DNA from: Voacanga thouarsii
Lineage: Eukaryota; Streptophyta; Magnoliopsida; Gentianales; Apocynaceae
Assembly: GCA_026120185.1 (NCBI GenBank)
Contig: JANUWF010003367.1
Span: forward strand, 3,387,228-3,451,227
Direction of reading: 5' to 3'
Length of the DNA stretch: 64,000 nt
Part shown: positions 22,960-35,462 of the stretch, in pieces
Layout: each line of letters starts with the position of its first letter
Numbering within the stretch: the stretch's first letter is position 1
Made by a program: the position numbers and the translations under genes
The notes under the pieces: generated by a model
Database searches by the model: none
What the model saw: only the letters and a program-made list of their open reading frames with translations
Told to the model about the DNA's origin: nothing

Positions 22960-25956
22960 GATATCTCACATCAATATGTTTGGATCAAGAGTGAAACGTA
23001 GAATTCTTACACAGATGAATAGCACTCTGACTGTCACAATGAAGATTATACTTTTCTTGTTTCAAGCCCAATTCCTGAAGAAACCTCTGCAACCAAAGAA
23101 TTTCTTTACAAGCTTCAGTAGCTGCGATATACTCTGCTTCTGTACTAGAAAGAGCAATACATTTTTACAACTTACTTTGCTACGATATTGCTCCCCCTGC
23201 AAAAGTCATCAAGTAACCAGATGTAGATCTTCTCTTATCAAGATCACCTCCCATGTCTGAATCATAGTATCCATCAAGTATGATATTGCCATTTCCAAAG
23301 CACAAACATAATTTGGAAGTTCCCTTGAGATACCCGAGAATCCACTTGATCGCATTCCAATGCTCTTTACCAGGATTAGAGAGATATCGACTAACTACTC
23401 CAACCGCATGAGCTATATCCGGTCCGGTGCAAACCATAGCATACATCGGACTACCAACTGCTGAAGTATAAGGAACTTTGTTCATGTCTTCTTTGTCTTT
23501 CTCACTTTTCGGACACTGCTCAATGTTTAACTTGAAGTGGCCTGCAAGTGGAGTAGAAGCTTCCTTAGCATTGCTCATATTGAACCTGTCAAGTACTTTC
23601 TCAATATACTTTTCTTGAGATAACCAAAACTTTCCATTTTACCTATCTCGAGTGATTTTCATCCCCAAAATTTGTTTAGCTGGACCCAAATCTTTCATTG
23701 CAAAAGATTTGCCTAACTCATTTTTCAACCTGTCAATCTTCACGGCATCGTGACCAACAATTAACATATCATCCACATACAATAAGAAGATAATAAAATT
23801 GCCATCTGAGAAGTTCTTCACATATACACAATGGTCTGATGTGGTTCTGTGGTATTTTTTATCTGTCATAAAGGAGTCAAATTTCTTATACCACCTGTCT
23901 CGTGCCTCGTTTCAAACCATATAAGCTTTTCCCGAGACGACATACCGATTCTCCTTACCACTTTCTCGTAAACCCCTCCAGCTGCTCCATATAAATTTCC
24001 TCTTCTAAGTCACCATGTAGAAAGGCTGTTTTCACATCAAGTTGCTCAATCTCAAGATTCAAACTTGCAGCAATTCCAAGAACAACTCGAATAGATGTCA
24101 TCTTTACCACGGGAGAAAAGATTTCTTCAAAATCTATACCTTTCTTTTGACTGGACCCCTTCACAACCAATCTTGCCTTGTACTTAGGCTGTGAGCTATT
24201 CTCCTGAGTCTTTAACCTGTAGACCCACTTGTTCTTTAGTGTTCTCTTTCTTGTAGGCAATTTCACCAAGTCATAGGTATGATTTTCTTGTAGAGATACC
24301 ATCTCCTCTTGCATAGCTTGCAACCATTCTTCTTTCTTCTCATGCTCCAAAGCTTCATTATATGATTCTGGCTCTCCTCCCTCAGTCAACAATACATATT
24401 CATTAGGATTATACCTAGTGGAGGGTCTTCTTTCCCTGATAGATCTCCTGGCTTCATCTTGTGACTGTGGCTGTGGTACTTCTTGTTCAATCTCACCAAC
24501 ATCATTGTTATCCTCAGCTCCCCCTTGATTTGAATCACCCGTTTCTGGAACTGGCACATCAGAACTAGTTGGTGTAGGAACCGGATCTGAATTAGAAGGC
24601 ATGTCATCAGAGAATCTTGATTTTGGTTTAGGCTTATCATGTTTTACAATATCTTTAATGGTTTGATCTTCAAGAAAAACAACATCTCTACTTCTGATCA
24701 ATTTCTTCTCCACTGGATCATACAACCTATAACCAAACTCTACATGCGCATATCCCAAGAAAATACACTGCTTGGATTTTACATCAAGCTTTGATCTCTC
24801 ATCTTTGGGAATGTGAACAAATGCACGACAACCAAAGACTCTCAAGTGGTTGAGGGATACTTCTTTACCTGTCCATACTCTCTCCGGAATATCACCATCC
24901 AAAGGAACCGACGGAGAAAGATTAATCGAGTCAACTGCAGTTCTCATTGCTTCACCCCAAAAGGATTTTGACAGCTTGGCATTGGAAAGCATACATCTTA
25001 TTTGCTCAGTGATAGTTCTGTTCATCCCTTCTGCTATTCCATTCTCCTGTGGTGTTTTTGGTACTGTCTTCTCTAGCCTGATCCCATGAGACTTACAGTA
25101 GCTTTCAAATGGTCCTCTATACTCACCGCCATTATCGGCTCGAACACACTTTAATTGTTTACCAGTCTCCCTTTTGACCTTGCTATGAAAGTCTTTAAAC
25201 ACACCCAAGACTTAGTCTTTAGACTTCAAAGCAAAGACACCGGACTTTTCTAGAGAAATCATCAATAAAAGTAACAAAATAAATTGCACCACTAAGAGAC
25301 CTATCTTTCATATAGCAGACATCAGTGTGCACCAACTCTAATGGATTTAGCTTTCTAGATGAAGGAAGTCTTTGAAAGGCAACTCTATGTTGTTTTCCAT
25401 CAATACAATCAACACATGATTTAAGAGAAGTACCTATTACATTAGGGAGGAGTTGTTTGCGAACAAGTGTTTGAATTCCCTTCTCACTAATGTGCCTGTG
25501 CCAAAGATCAATAGAAGAATCTTGAATTACATTCACCTCTCCTCTTCCCAACTTGGCTTGCATCAAGTAAAGAGTATTTTGCTTCCTTCCTCTGGCAACG
25601 ATTAGGTTCCCTTTGCTGAGTTTCCATTTGCCTCCACCTAGAGAACTATAGTAGCCTTCATCATCAAGTTTTCCAGTGGAAACAAGATTAAGACGAATAT
25701 CAGGAACATGTCTGGCATTCCTCAAGACTAACTAACATCCGGTATCTGTATCTAAACAAATATCACCCTTGCCAACAACTTTGCAAGAAACTTCGTTTCC
25801 CATCCTAACAAAGCCAAAGTCTCCTTCGATGTAGGTTGAGAAGAAATGTCTGTGTGGGGTAACATGATATGATGCACTCGAATCAATTATCCAATCACCT
25901 GTCTTGATCGGTAATATTGATATGACTATCGTTGCAAAATACCAACATATCATCAT
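22960..25956 (-). pseudogene. Copia-2 pol (protease, integrase, RT, RNase H)
   Basis: Protease-like start at 25956-25732 (DWIIDSSASYHVT). Gag-pre-integrase zinc-binding motif near 25515 (LWHRHISEKGIQTL ... CVDC). Integrase core in two frames broken near 25210 (HTDVCYMKD, then RADNGGEYRG and ENGIAEGMNRT). RT at about 24400-23640 with KARLVVKGSSQKKG and an intact LLYVDDML motif near 23795. RNase H at 23578-22960, with DSDMGGDLDKRRSTSGYL and, after a stop, SSTEAEYIAATEACKE. Breaks lie at about 25730, 25210, 23950-23870, 23635 and 23180. Confidence 0.9.
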
Positions 25957-25979
25957 CTAGCCGCCACTACCGCTCGTAG

Positions 25980-26721
25980 TATCTTCTTCGTCTCTCACCT
26001 TCCCATTACCCTTTTTCTCAAGCAAGTTCTCGTTTCAAGACTCTGCAGTGCTTCTTGTAGTGCCCTTTCTTTTTACAATGATAGCACTCAACATTTTTCA
26101 ATGACTCATGTCTGCTCTTGGATATGTCATTCCTATTATAAGGACCTTTACTCTTGCTTCTCCCCCTTCCTTCTTTCTTTTGCATAGTCAGTGCTTGGGA
26201 CTCATTAAAAGTGCCTTATTCCTTTCTCCTGATCTCCTCATCCAACACTGCCTCTTTAGCCATAGCCATGGTTAGAACACCATTTGGAGCCGAATTGCTA
26301 ACTGATACCACCATTGTTTCCCAACTATCTCGGTAGTGAATCGAAAAACAAGAAAGCCTCGTACCTCATCATCCAAGTTCGGCTTCAATGAAGTCGCTCG
26401 GTTTATTAACCCCCGAAAGGTACTCAAATGCTCACTCATATCAGCACCATCTTTGTATTTCAATCGAGTAATATTTCTCAAACAAGAAGATTTATTCATT
26501 CCAGTTTTCCGTTCAAACATTCGTTCAAGTTTTTCCCATAACACATCAACTCTAGTCTCTTGAGAAAAGTGTTGAAATATACGCTGACCAATCCACTTCC
26601 TAATATTACCCACTATTTTTCTGTGCATGCTAACCCATTTTTCATCACTCATATCAGATGGTTTACCTTTATCTCCTAGAACAGGCTCAAACAAATCTCT
26701 ACAATACAAATAGTCTTCCAT
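25980..26721 (-). pseudogene. Copia-2 gag
   Basis: The frame 26721-26272 starts MEDYLYCRDLFEPVLGD and carries a gag UBN2-like core (VLWEKLERMFERKTG, GADMSEHLSTFRGLINR). It then breaks. Near 26040-26110 a CxxC...H...C zinc-knuckle-like segment is visible on the minus strand, in a basic stretch. The frame between gag and protease is interrupted. Confidence 0.8.
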
Positions 26722-26827
26722 TCTAGGCTTCTAGTCTGAATAGTTTGATGTATTCAATTTTATCATGCACCCACTAACTGAATCATCCATTTTTAATTAG
26801 CACAAATTAGCCAACTGATCAACCAGG

Positions 26828-26839
26828 GCTCTGATACCA
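26828..26839 (-). promoter_or_regulatory. Copia-2 primer-binding site
   Basis: On the minus strand this reads TGGTATCAGAGC, complementary to the 3' end of initiator methionine tRNA. It sits three bases inside the 5' LTR (26843-27488), the standard site for first-strand priming. Confidence 0.95.
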
Positions 26840-26842
26840 CTT

Positions 26843-27488
26843 TGTTGGGAAATAAACCGAAAGAGCGCAAAATACCAGGCTCCACCCAAGTCACAATTAT
26901 ATCCAAGATCAAAAACTATTTCTCATGTGCCAATAAAAAATAGGAATTAACTAAAGATACCACCTAAGTAACGCTAGCAGGTAAAAGAAAGCACCAAAGT
27001 AAAAATACGAGATACCAAGATTTTTAACGTGGAAAACCCAAGATGGGAAAAACCACGGGACCTAGTCCAGTAAAACTTCCACTATCAACAATAATGGGCA
27101 ATACAAAGTCTTCTCTAGATAACACTAGAGGCACACTAATAATATATCAATATCTTCTCCCAAAACTACAACTAAACAAGAATTGAGTTTGGAAGGATGT
27201 TACCAAAACCGAAATCTAAACCGTTAGATTTGTAGTTCTTATTGAGAGGATCACGTAGAACCAAATTTTGTCTCAATCGGACTCCGAATGACCATCCAAT
27301 TGAGGATCAAAGCTTGAAGAAACTCTTGCAATTTTCTTCCTTGCTGTCCGCCTCTCTCTCAACGAAATTACACTGGAAAATTGCCGTCATCGCTTGTTGA
27401 TTTTTGTTAAGTTATTACTTTGTTTGTGGGCTTTTATTTGTTTTGTTTTATTTGTCCACCAAATGGGCTGGACATATTAAGCCCAACA
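26843..27488 (-). repeat. 5' LTR of Copia-2
   Basis: 646 bp; partner of 22159-22807, with roughly two dozen substitutions and a small indel between the two copies. Confidence 0.95.
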
Positions 27489-27493
27489 AATAC

Positions 27494-29526
27494 AATAATA
27501 TCAAGTTTTTACTTTCTATTTCTAAACCTATTTTAGAAACAAGAAATGTTTTCTATCTGAGAAATGAACATTGCTTTGCAAAACTTTGCAGAAGAAAGAA
27601 GATGAAGTGGAATCCGATAGGAGTCTTAGACAACAACGATGGGACTCATGAACGGATAAAGAATGTGGATGTGAACAGCCGTTGCAAGTCCTCAAGCAGC
27701 CCTGATGTTTGCCTTTGCATAGTGACTGGGAATATGAATGGGCAGGTGAATTCTTGAATCTCATTCATGAAATTTAACAAGTTATTTTGCTGGTCTTAAT
27801 CCCTGTGAGGCGATGAGAATTTTGTAGATTTGGTTCAAGCCCACTGAATGTTGAACCTGCTGTTTATCCAAATTTTGATGTTGGTTTAAGCCCGCCGGAT
27901 GTTGAACATGAGTGGCAAGATGTGAAGTATAAGGCTATTTAGCTAGTTTTATACTATGATCCTGGCAATCCAAACCCTTCTGGTCTCCTTTGCCATGGCC
28001 CACCACCGACGTGGACGATTCTTCTCCCTCAAGCTAGGCGCTTCCCCTTAACAGCTGCATGTCTGTTACTATTTCTTCCCGGCCCTTACTTTTCTTTATG
28101 TTACATATGCTTTTCTGCAAATGTTTACTGTGGATTATGCTTCTAAGCTATGTAAGTAACTTCTTTGTTAATCATCACTTACATTATGAACTTGTTTTTT
28201 GCTTGCTTTGCGATCTTAATTTAGTCTCTGGGATTTCTTGTTTGTCATTACATGTGGGTTTTGTCCTTTCTTGAGCTGAGCGGTGTATGTCAGCTTCTAA
28301 TTGATCCAATTTAGTGTTTTTGCTGATTTTCCTGCAACCGTTTTAAATTCTGAGATGTTCTTGGAGTTGGGTGTTCTGCAACATCCTGTATGTTGACTGA
28401 AAGGCCGAAGACATCATGCCAATGTTGAAGAGTAAATGGGCATTTCAATATTTTTATGTTCATCTAGTTTGATTGTTGGTGTATACATAAAAACTTAGTG
28501 AAACTTGGATTTTGTTGTGTCAGTATGCTACTCACTTTGGTGAGATATTGATGATTAAGTAAGCATAATTCTTTAGTGCTTTGAGGCATAAAATAAGAAG
28601 ATGGAGGGTGGTTGCTCTAATACAACGTTTCTTGGTAGGCAATGATAAATTTGTGCTTTGTTTATCAGGATCTTGTTAGTAATGAAGGGAAAAAAGGAAC
28701 CAAGAATTAACAATTGAAAAGGAAATTAGGTAGTCAAATAAGACTTGTAAGAACATTAGGATTTAGGGTTTGGGGGTGGAGTCTGGACCTACAAACTAAC
28801 TACCTATTCCTTTAAAAAAATTAAAAATTTGGAAAAGGTCTATACAGACTTTACATTCTGCTCCTTCAAAAACTTCTCAAATTTCATAACATTGTCCTTA
28901 ATCCTTTACTCTCTTATGACTTTCTCCCAAGTTAAAGTTCTTGGCTCCGCCCATTCCCTTGTAAGCATGAAAAATGATGTGATAGCCATATTCAATAACA
29001 TTCATTCAACATTCGATTGGATAATGCCATTCTGATAGGCATCTTGTTGAAAGATTATGTGACATTGTCCTTCAGACCACTGCACCTTGAAAAGTTATGT
29101 CATCCGATAGACAATCCATATGAAGTAATCTATTTGAGCATAAGATGATATTGGGTTATGAATCTTATTTTGAAGAGCTTATGAAAGGTTTGTCTTCTGC
29201 TTGAGCAAGTATTTCATATGTTGCCTTCTTACAAGCTATTGTCTTTTCAATTCTTGTTGCAGTGAGGAAACTGCCCTGCCAAGTTGTACTGAGGAAGCTT
29301 GAAATGGTGAAATGGTGAAGATGTGAAAATTCAAGCTTCTGTTGTTTGGATGCCTATTTGGTGATAAACTTGCCCTGCAACGTTGACTCGGAAAAGATTA
29401 AAACATGTTTTGCACTCCAATTATAGGCTAATCAGAGAAATATGCAAATCATTCGTTCGGTGTTTGTGGACTGTTGCTGTGAGGAAGCTGCCCTGCCAAA
29501 ATAATTCTTGGAGCCAATGACCTAGT
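27494..29526. other. Spacer, no gene recognised
   Basis: The open stretch at about 27590-27740 (+) has coding-like composition flanked by possible splice sites, and near 27835-27940 there are two similar short phrases (SSPLNVEP and LSPPDVEH). I recognise neither. The rest looks like ordinary non-coding plant DNA. Confidence 0.4.
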
Positions 29527-29659
29527 CACTACAAGAAAAATGCACTTTAGCAACGGAAATTAGCGACTGCTTTGTTAACGTCGCTAATTTGCGACAGAAT
29601 AACGACGGCAAACAAAAATTTTTAATTTAAATTTATTTTTTAAAAATTTGTTAGAAGTC

Positions 29660-30016
29660 ATAGCTAATCCCTCGCCAATTAGCGAGGGATTAGCTAGTTC
29701 CTTGCTAATTAGCGAGTGATTAGCTACGGTAAATGAAATTAACACTAATACTAATTAATTGTTCAAATGCCGTAGCTAATCCCTCGCTAATTAGCAAGGG
29801 ATTAGCTACGGCATACGTAATTAGAACTTACACTAAATTAATTGAAAATGCCGTAGCTAATCCCTCGCTAATTAGCGAGGGATTAGCTACGATATCGTAA
29901 TTAACACTAATACTAATCAATGCCGTAGCTAATTCCTCGCTAATTAGCAAGGGATTAGCTACAGCTTATTGTCCCTCGCTAATTAGTAAGGGATTAGCTA
30001 CGGCTTCACTCGCTAA
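29660..30016. repeat. Array of about five 40-bp palindromes
   Basis: Copies of TAGCTAATCCCTCGCTAATT joined to its reverse complement occur at about 29660, 29775, 29852, 29928 and 29973. They are separated by short AT spacers with ATTAACACTAATACTAAT-type repeats. Each unit could form a nearly perfect hairpin. Confidence 0.85.
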
Positions 30017-30081
30017 TCTGTCGCTAATTTACAAAAAAAAAAATACTATATAATTAATATAAAGAACAAAAAATCACAAGA

Positions 30082-30153
30082 ATATCAATAGCCTAGTGGT
30101 AGAGCACGTGCTCCCCCACAACAAAGACGCGGGTTCGAGTCCCGTGTCCGACA
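30082..30153 (+). other. tRNA-like sequence with A and B boxes (SINE-head-like)
   Basis: TAGCCTAGTGG at 30089-30099 fits a pol III A box, and GGTTCGAGTCC at 30132-30142 is a perfect B box, at normal tRNA spacing. The T arm (CGGG-loop-CCCG) can fold. The acceptor and anticodon stems do not pair, so this is not a functional tRNA gene. A run of eight T follows at 30234-30241, which could end a pol III transcript. Confidence 0.6.
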
Positions 30154-30456
30154 TAATCTCAAAAAATTATTTAGCGGGTTGGGTCGGGTCGGTGGTCGGA
30201 CCGAGCCGATTACGCCGGGTCTTGACTAATTAATTTTTTTTAAATAAAATTCGTTGGCCGTCGCTAATCCGTCGCTAAATTTAGCAACGGATTAGCGACG
30301 ACCTTAATTGCAAATTTAATTATAAATATCATTACTTAATATCCGTCGCTAATAGCGACGGATTTTTGGTCCGTCGCTATCTGCGACGCCAGTCTTAGCG
30401 AGGGTAAAAATTCGTCGCGGATTTGACCGTCGCTAAATTGTTATTTTCTTGTAGTG

Positions 30457-33408
30457 AGCGCTGTATGGTATTTCTTGCTTACAAAATTCCAGTTTAACAT
30501 TTCCAACCAGTTATTCCTTTAAAATTTTAAATTGTTGGAGTGAAGAACCTATTGGTGCTTCTTCTTTCTATGCACAATTTATTGTCATAAGCTCGCTCTC
30601 TGCAAATCTTTATCTCTTTGGAGTAAAAGGCACTAATTGGAATCTTGGGATAAAGGTTAATGTGACAAGAAAAGAGTAACTAGATGATGATAGACATATC
30701 AGTACGATTAATGTCATTGGACACAAAAAACATTTTTCTCATCTTCTATTTAGTTTATGGCTTATGAGATTGTTGTATTGTAAGAGCAAAAAGTGAAGAA
30801 TCTTTTGCCATGGTCAAAAAGAAAGTTCTGTATAACATCTTTATTAACAAAAAATTGTGCTTTTTCCCCCTTAAAATAAAAAAGCGAGCAGCACCAATGG
30901 AGGAAACTCTACAGAATTCTATGCTGAGCACGTTCCATATACTAGTAGTTGTCAAATGATCATCCCATTTGTAATGCCTAAGCACGGGGGAAAATAATAA
31001 AGGAAAGCAGTGGGGCTTCATTTGTTTCATTGGAAAATTAAAGAAAAGGTCTGGGGAACTTTCTGTGAAGTCTTTGAAAAGGGGAAAAAAAAAAAATCTG
31101 TTCCGCATTCCGTTGCATTTGGCAGCTCCTGGAACATTTTCTCCACAAAAAAAAAAAAAAAAAAAAACTACTCTTGGCTCAAAAAGTTTGGAGTCATTGC
31201 ATGCTTTTACAGAATTTTCATTCATTTTAATTTCTTTTCCTGGCTTTTCAGCCAAACAAATATCTGAAAATCACACCAACTTTCCATCCCCTGCCCCCCA
31301 ACCCCAACAACACCACGTCCGTTTTGCATTTTCCTCCATTTTCTAGTTCGCAAAATTAGTTCCTTCAAGTAAATGGTTGTAAGGAAACAGGAAATATTGG
31401 CCTCAGGGTGTCATCCCTATCACAGCTCCCAAATTCATAATGGGTTGTTAGACTTCCATTAGTTTGGTTAGTGAAATTTTCAAATCTATGGGGAATTTTT
31501 CCCACAATGTTGGTCACTGTCTTGGTTTTGGACGTATTCAGTGTAGAATGTTGGGTACTAAACCAAAACAGAACTATGAAAATATTTATGTACACAGTAC
31601 TAAAACACATAGAGCATGCGTGATTTAGGTGATTGCACATGAATGCAGAGGCGCAAAAGTATGAACTGTGTTTATTGTGGATCAGTTCTGCTTTGTGCTT
31701 GTAAGCTGTTATTCTTAATTTAGGTGGTGGAGGGAATAGTGGGGCATGAAGGGGACAGCCTTCACTAAGATCAAAATGGGATCTTTGTCTGCAGTACATA
31801 ACCTGCTGAATAGGAACAAGGATGAGAAATATCAACTGCATCTTCATGCTAAGTAAGGCAATAAACCATTTCAACCACCATTACGTTTTACATATTAGTA
31901 TTTGCTAGCTGCATAGGGACCCATATTAAGATCAATAGTATTGTAGGATTTACCCCTTAAGCTCGTTTTTTTTCCAAGAATTGTTCTCAAATGAGCTACC
32001 CTTGCAATAACTTGTGTGGCGGACAAGAGGATAGCCTTAAGGTCTTGTTACATGTACTACTGTCTACTTTGGACACAGAATTTTCAATTTCAGATGCCAT
32101 CATTGTGACTTTTGCACTTCATGCCGTCCCTGTGCTTGACTGCTCTCAGAAGATTGTGGAATTGTTACATAAATGATCATTTGATGCCATACCTCCATCA
32201 GTAGCCATCACTGCTAAAGCTTTCCCTTTTCCCTTGTCATTTATGCCATGCCTCCATCTGGATGCTTCTTTAGTGAATAAGGATAAAGGGAGTCCTCCAT
32301 AAACGTAATTGGCAAAGCACTACGACGTTCTGTTACTTTTAGGATACCTTTTTACATAATGCTTGTTGTGTATAACTTATAGTGGAGCATATAGAGGTGA
32401 TACAAATTGATCCGTTTATGAACTTTTGTTTGTTGAAGCCATCATTTTGTCCTTTTTTTTTTGTTTTTTGTTTTTTGTTTTTTGTTTTTTGTTTTTTGTT
32501 TTTTGTTTTTTGTTTTTTGTTTTTTTGAGAGAAGTTTTCTGAGAAAAAGCAATTGACATCTGAGCCATTTTATTTTCTTTCGGTCTTTAAGAGCATCAGG
32601 CTGTACCAGTGAAGGAGGGTCCCAAGAGTTGATTGGTGGTTGGATTTCTATGCATCTTCCAATTCGGATTTTGGTTGAACTAGGGAATTAAGTAGAAGCA
32701 ACTAGCTTTGTTGTTAAAGCAGTTGCTCTTTATACAATTTATCACAGCATCAAATGAGTGTTTGTGTTAGGTTAATGTTTTCCACCGTTGGTTCAAGCAT
32801 TGGAGGACCTTAGTAAGTAATAGAGGTAAGAATTTCGTCCTTCCAATCCTATGTGAGATGATGTGATTGGCAAAAAACTAGGTTATTTCAATACCAAATT
32901 AATGGCTGGTTATAAATAAACAGCCATCTAAGATCATTTCATGGGCACATGAACACCTAATTGCGTAAACCAGAGGTCGTGAGAACAATTGAAGTCAACA
33001 ACGTTGGACAAGTTACCTTAAGGCGGCCATGTAATCCAGAATATCTATTGGATGCTCGGCATGCGAGACTCGTTCATTTTCTTTGATTTTCCTCTGTTCT
33101 GGAAAGGGACCAAATCTTCTACTCTTTCAGCTTTGTTGGTTGTGATCTTGTTCTTTCCTGATAGTTTCTGAGAGGGACCAACTATCATATGCGAGTTTTT
33201 TGTTAATAATCTATAAAATTTTAGATAGTCTCATCTTGATAAGCTTACTAAGGAAGAGTACCATGTTTTTTAATACCTGAATAAAAGGATTGACTCAAAC
33301 AAATAGTAGTATCTAAGCAATCCCACCTAAGCCATAAATCTTCATATTGGGAAAGGATTATCTTTAACTTTCGTCCTCTCCCTGGCAAGGAATTTTTGAT
33401 CTCCTTCT
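30457..33408. other. Spacer without recognised gene
   Basis: It contains homopolymer A tracts (31085-31098, 31147-31167), a T-rich minisatellite and several chance open frames such as 31365-31874 (-), none with similarity I recognise. The right end probably includes the 3' UTR of the DUF936 gene. Confidence 0.4.
32452..32527. repeat. (GTTTTTT)n minisatellite
   Basis: About nine tandem 7-base units of G followed by six T. Confidence 0.9.
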
Positions 33409-35462
33409 TCAAGGGTTTTTCATTTTGATCCTTAACTTTCTCGCTACTTGTGTTGCTCTCTGATGCTCTGGCCTTTTGCTTGAGTCACATTGCTCCATCT
33501 CTACCCAGTTGATTACTTTCAGGATCAGTGACTGAGGAACTTTGCCAGCATCAAATTCCACTGTGGCTTTTGATTTCTTCAAACCTTTTTCCAGAGCTTT
33601 CTCTAGAAAGTCCATAAACCACTTTCCAGCTTCAGTTTCTATCTGCTTGCCCAATTTGATTGTATTGGATAGACTGCAAGAAGAAGATGGTTTCTTGTTT
33701 TCATCATTCTCCGTTGAACCCTCTGCAAGCAGCTTCCCAAGTGGAGTAGAACCTTTTCTTTCCGCACTCACTTTCTGGTTAAGACTTGACGATCTCAAAT
33801 GCTTTCCCAGGATTGATTTCTGATCACATTTTTCTGGAAAGGCAGCAATTGACTTGTATAATGCTGCTCTTCTTTTAGAGGCGCTCATGTCTGAGTTCCG
33901 GCCTTGGTCCACTGAGTTGGGCGTTATTTCATGCAAGATTGGTGTCGTCTGTTCGTCAGCATAATTTCCCGTGGTTTCTTTTGGTTCTGTATTTGCGATT
34001 TGTATCATTTCACTGGCTGCAGTGGCTGCTTGAATGGACACCATTTCAGCTATTGCTTGCTCCATCTGGCTATGGAACTCGAGAAATTTATCAAAACAGA
34101 CTGCTGGAGCATCTGGCCGAGCTGATTTGCACAAGTTTGAGAACATTCTGCAAGCGAAAAAGATTGTTCATCAACAAAAAGAACAGGTATTATCTAAGTG
34201 CAAACTGAACAGAGACATCATTTTCATACTTTAAAGACCGGACTACATTTTCAGTGGCTGAAGCATCTCGAAGTGCTTTAAGTGCAATCTTTTGGGCTAT
34301 TTCTCTTTGCTGCACAGCTTCCTATTACGCATCAGCAACAGTGTTAGGGAAACTATAATATCAGATTCACAAGAAAAGTAATACTGCATACCAAATGTTG
34401 TTTGTACCTTGCCTAATAAGCTGAGCCTTCCAGGTAAATTCATCGGTAGACTTGCATTCTTGGAGTTTGAATCATTGGACTGGGATTGAGCTTCTGAAGA
34501 CGCCTTCTCGGCCTCTCCACATACAATGGGAGATGCAGCAACTCTTGCGTTCCGTGAACTTGGGGGTGGAGTTGAACTTTTCTTGTCCTTCAATGGGAAA
34601 TTGAAACTATTAACAATTTACAAGAAAATTCTGTGCTTCTAAGCCTTCAACCGCTAAAGAAGAAAAATGTACCTACAGATGAGTTGAAGGGACTCTTGGA
34701 AATCCTCTGCTCTCGATCGCAGACACTTTTGCTTCGTGGGAATTTTGATATAGAAGGCGTAAAACAGCTTTTTCGCACCAATGCCGGACTTTCTCCTTTA
34801 GAGTCAGCTGGTTTTGAAAACAGGGCACCACCCACAGAAGACCTAATGGCTGAACTAGCACTCCCATCCTTCACTTTCCCACGTATAACTGGCGACATTG
34901 GAAAATAACCCCCAAATTTTACCGAGCTAGGCCTCTCTTTCACTGGTGTGCACTGATCAAAATCCAAAGGCATTGGCTTCAAAAAGAGGGGCGATGAAGT
35001 TACCTCTGTTCCATTTTGGCCAGTTCCCCAAGAACCCCTTCTTGGAGCTGAAAATTTGGAGCTGAATTTTTGCTCAATCTTTTCACCCTTTTCCCTCAAT
35101 CCCATTAAGGGTTCAGGAGTCCCAACCAGTGGGTGCCTTCCCGGAACCAGTTTCGCGCCCTTGACAACCGGAACAGGTGATCCAGGCTCCAATTGATCAA
35201 CATAGACGAATTGCCCCAGCTGCATCTTGTTACTGAGAACAAGATCATCTTGCTCGAAAGGAAGACTTACATAAATAGAATGCGAAGAATCAGACACCTT
35301 TATAAAGAATCCATGCTTGGGCCAAAGATTCTTCTCATCAAGATCCGCTGGCACAATATCGGTGACCTGCAACAGTGAACTCCGGTGCTCACTTGTTGGT
35401 TTAACCCCAGAATTCATCCCGTTTAGCAACTTCAATAGAATTCCAGGTGCTAATGTCGCCAT
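33409..35462 (-). CDS. Plant DUF936/DUF6857 protein
   Basis: Four exons (minus): 35462-34677, 34587-34408, 34321-34230, 34147-33409. The total is 1797 nt, 598 codons plus TGA, in frame throughout. The N-terminus [20 protein letters not shown] followed by [16 protein letters not shown] and the [18 protein letters not shown] segment (about residues 1-130) is the land-plant DUF936 domain. A Ser/Pro/Lys-rich low-complexity middle follows, about residues 130-330. The C-terminal part ([20 protein letters not shown], then [10 protein letters not shown]) fits DUF6857 and has coiled-coil-like helices. The biochemical role is not established; some members have been linked to microtubule or membrane association. 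I do not infer one here. A T-rich tract ending TATAG lies 54-58 bases before the ATG and may be a 5' UTR intron acceptor. The gene appears intact and is the only one between 30 and 38 kb. Confidence 0.92.

Larger units (their letters stand above)
22159..27488 (-). mobile_element. Copia-2 retrotransposon with both LTRs and TSD
   Basis: The element is bounded by TGTTGGG...CCCAACA LTRs (22159-22807 and 26843-27488) and by the 5-bp direct repeat AATAC at 22154-22158 and 27489-27493. Coding sequence runs on the minus strand, so the right LTR is the 5' LTR. Next to it lies a tRNA-iMet primer-binding site, and next to the left LTR a purine tract (minus strand GGAGGGGGAGAT, 22808-22819). The domain order is gag, zinc finger, protease, integrase, RT, RNase H, as in Copia. 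The LTRs differ at about 4 % by eye, so insertion was fairly recent. Stops and frameshifts in pol make it non-autonomous. Confidence 0.95.
29527..30456. mobile_element. Non-autonomous CACTA (EnSpm-type) element
   Basis: The termini are CACTACAAGAAAA at 29527 and TTTTCTTGTAGTG ending at 30456, a perfect 13-bp inverted repeat of the CACTA type. The flanking triplets AGT/AGC differ at one base, near the expected 3-bp TSD. Subterminal regions are full of TTAGCGACGG-like motifs, and the left half holds repeated long palindromes. No transposase frame is present. A tRNA-like module lies at 30082-30153. Confidence 0.88.

Noticed and set aside
29660..30016. CRISPR-like array
   Set aside because: Units are palindromes of a CACTA element in plant DNA, spacers are AT-rich repeats of each other, and no cas genes are present.
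30082..30153. A functional tRNA gene
   Set aside because: A and B boxes are good but acceptor, D and anticodon stems do not pair; reported only as tRNA-like.
30755..31255. 166-aa minus-strand ORF
   Set aside because: It depends on poly(A)/poly(T) tracts that code for Phe/Lys runs, and no similarity was seen.
31365..31874. 169-aa minus-strand ORF
   Set aside because: No recognisable domain, odd composition (many His, Cys, Phe) and T/A-rich flanks; likely a chance frame.
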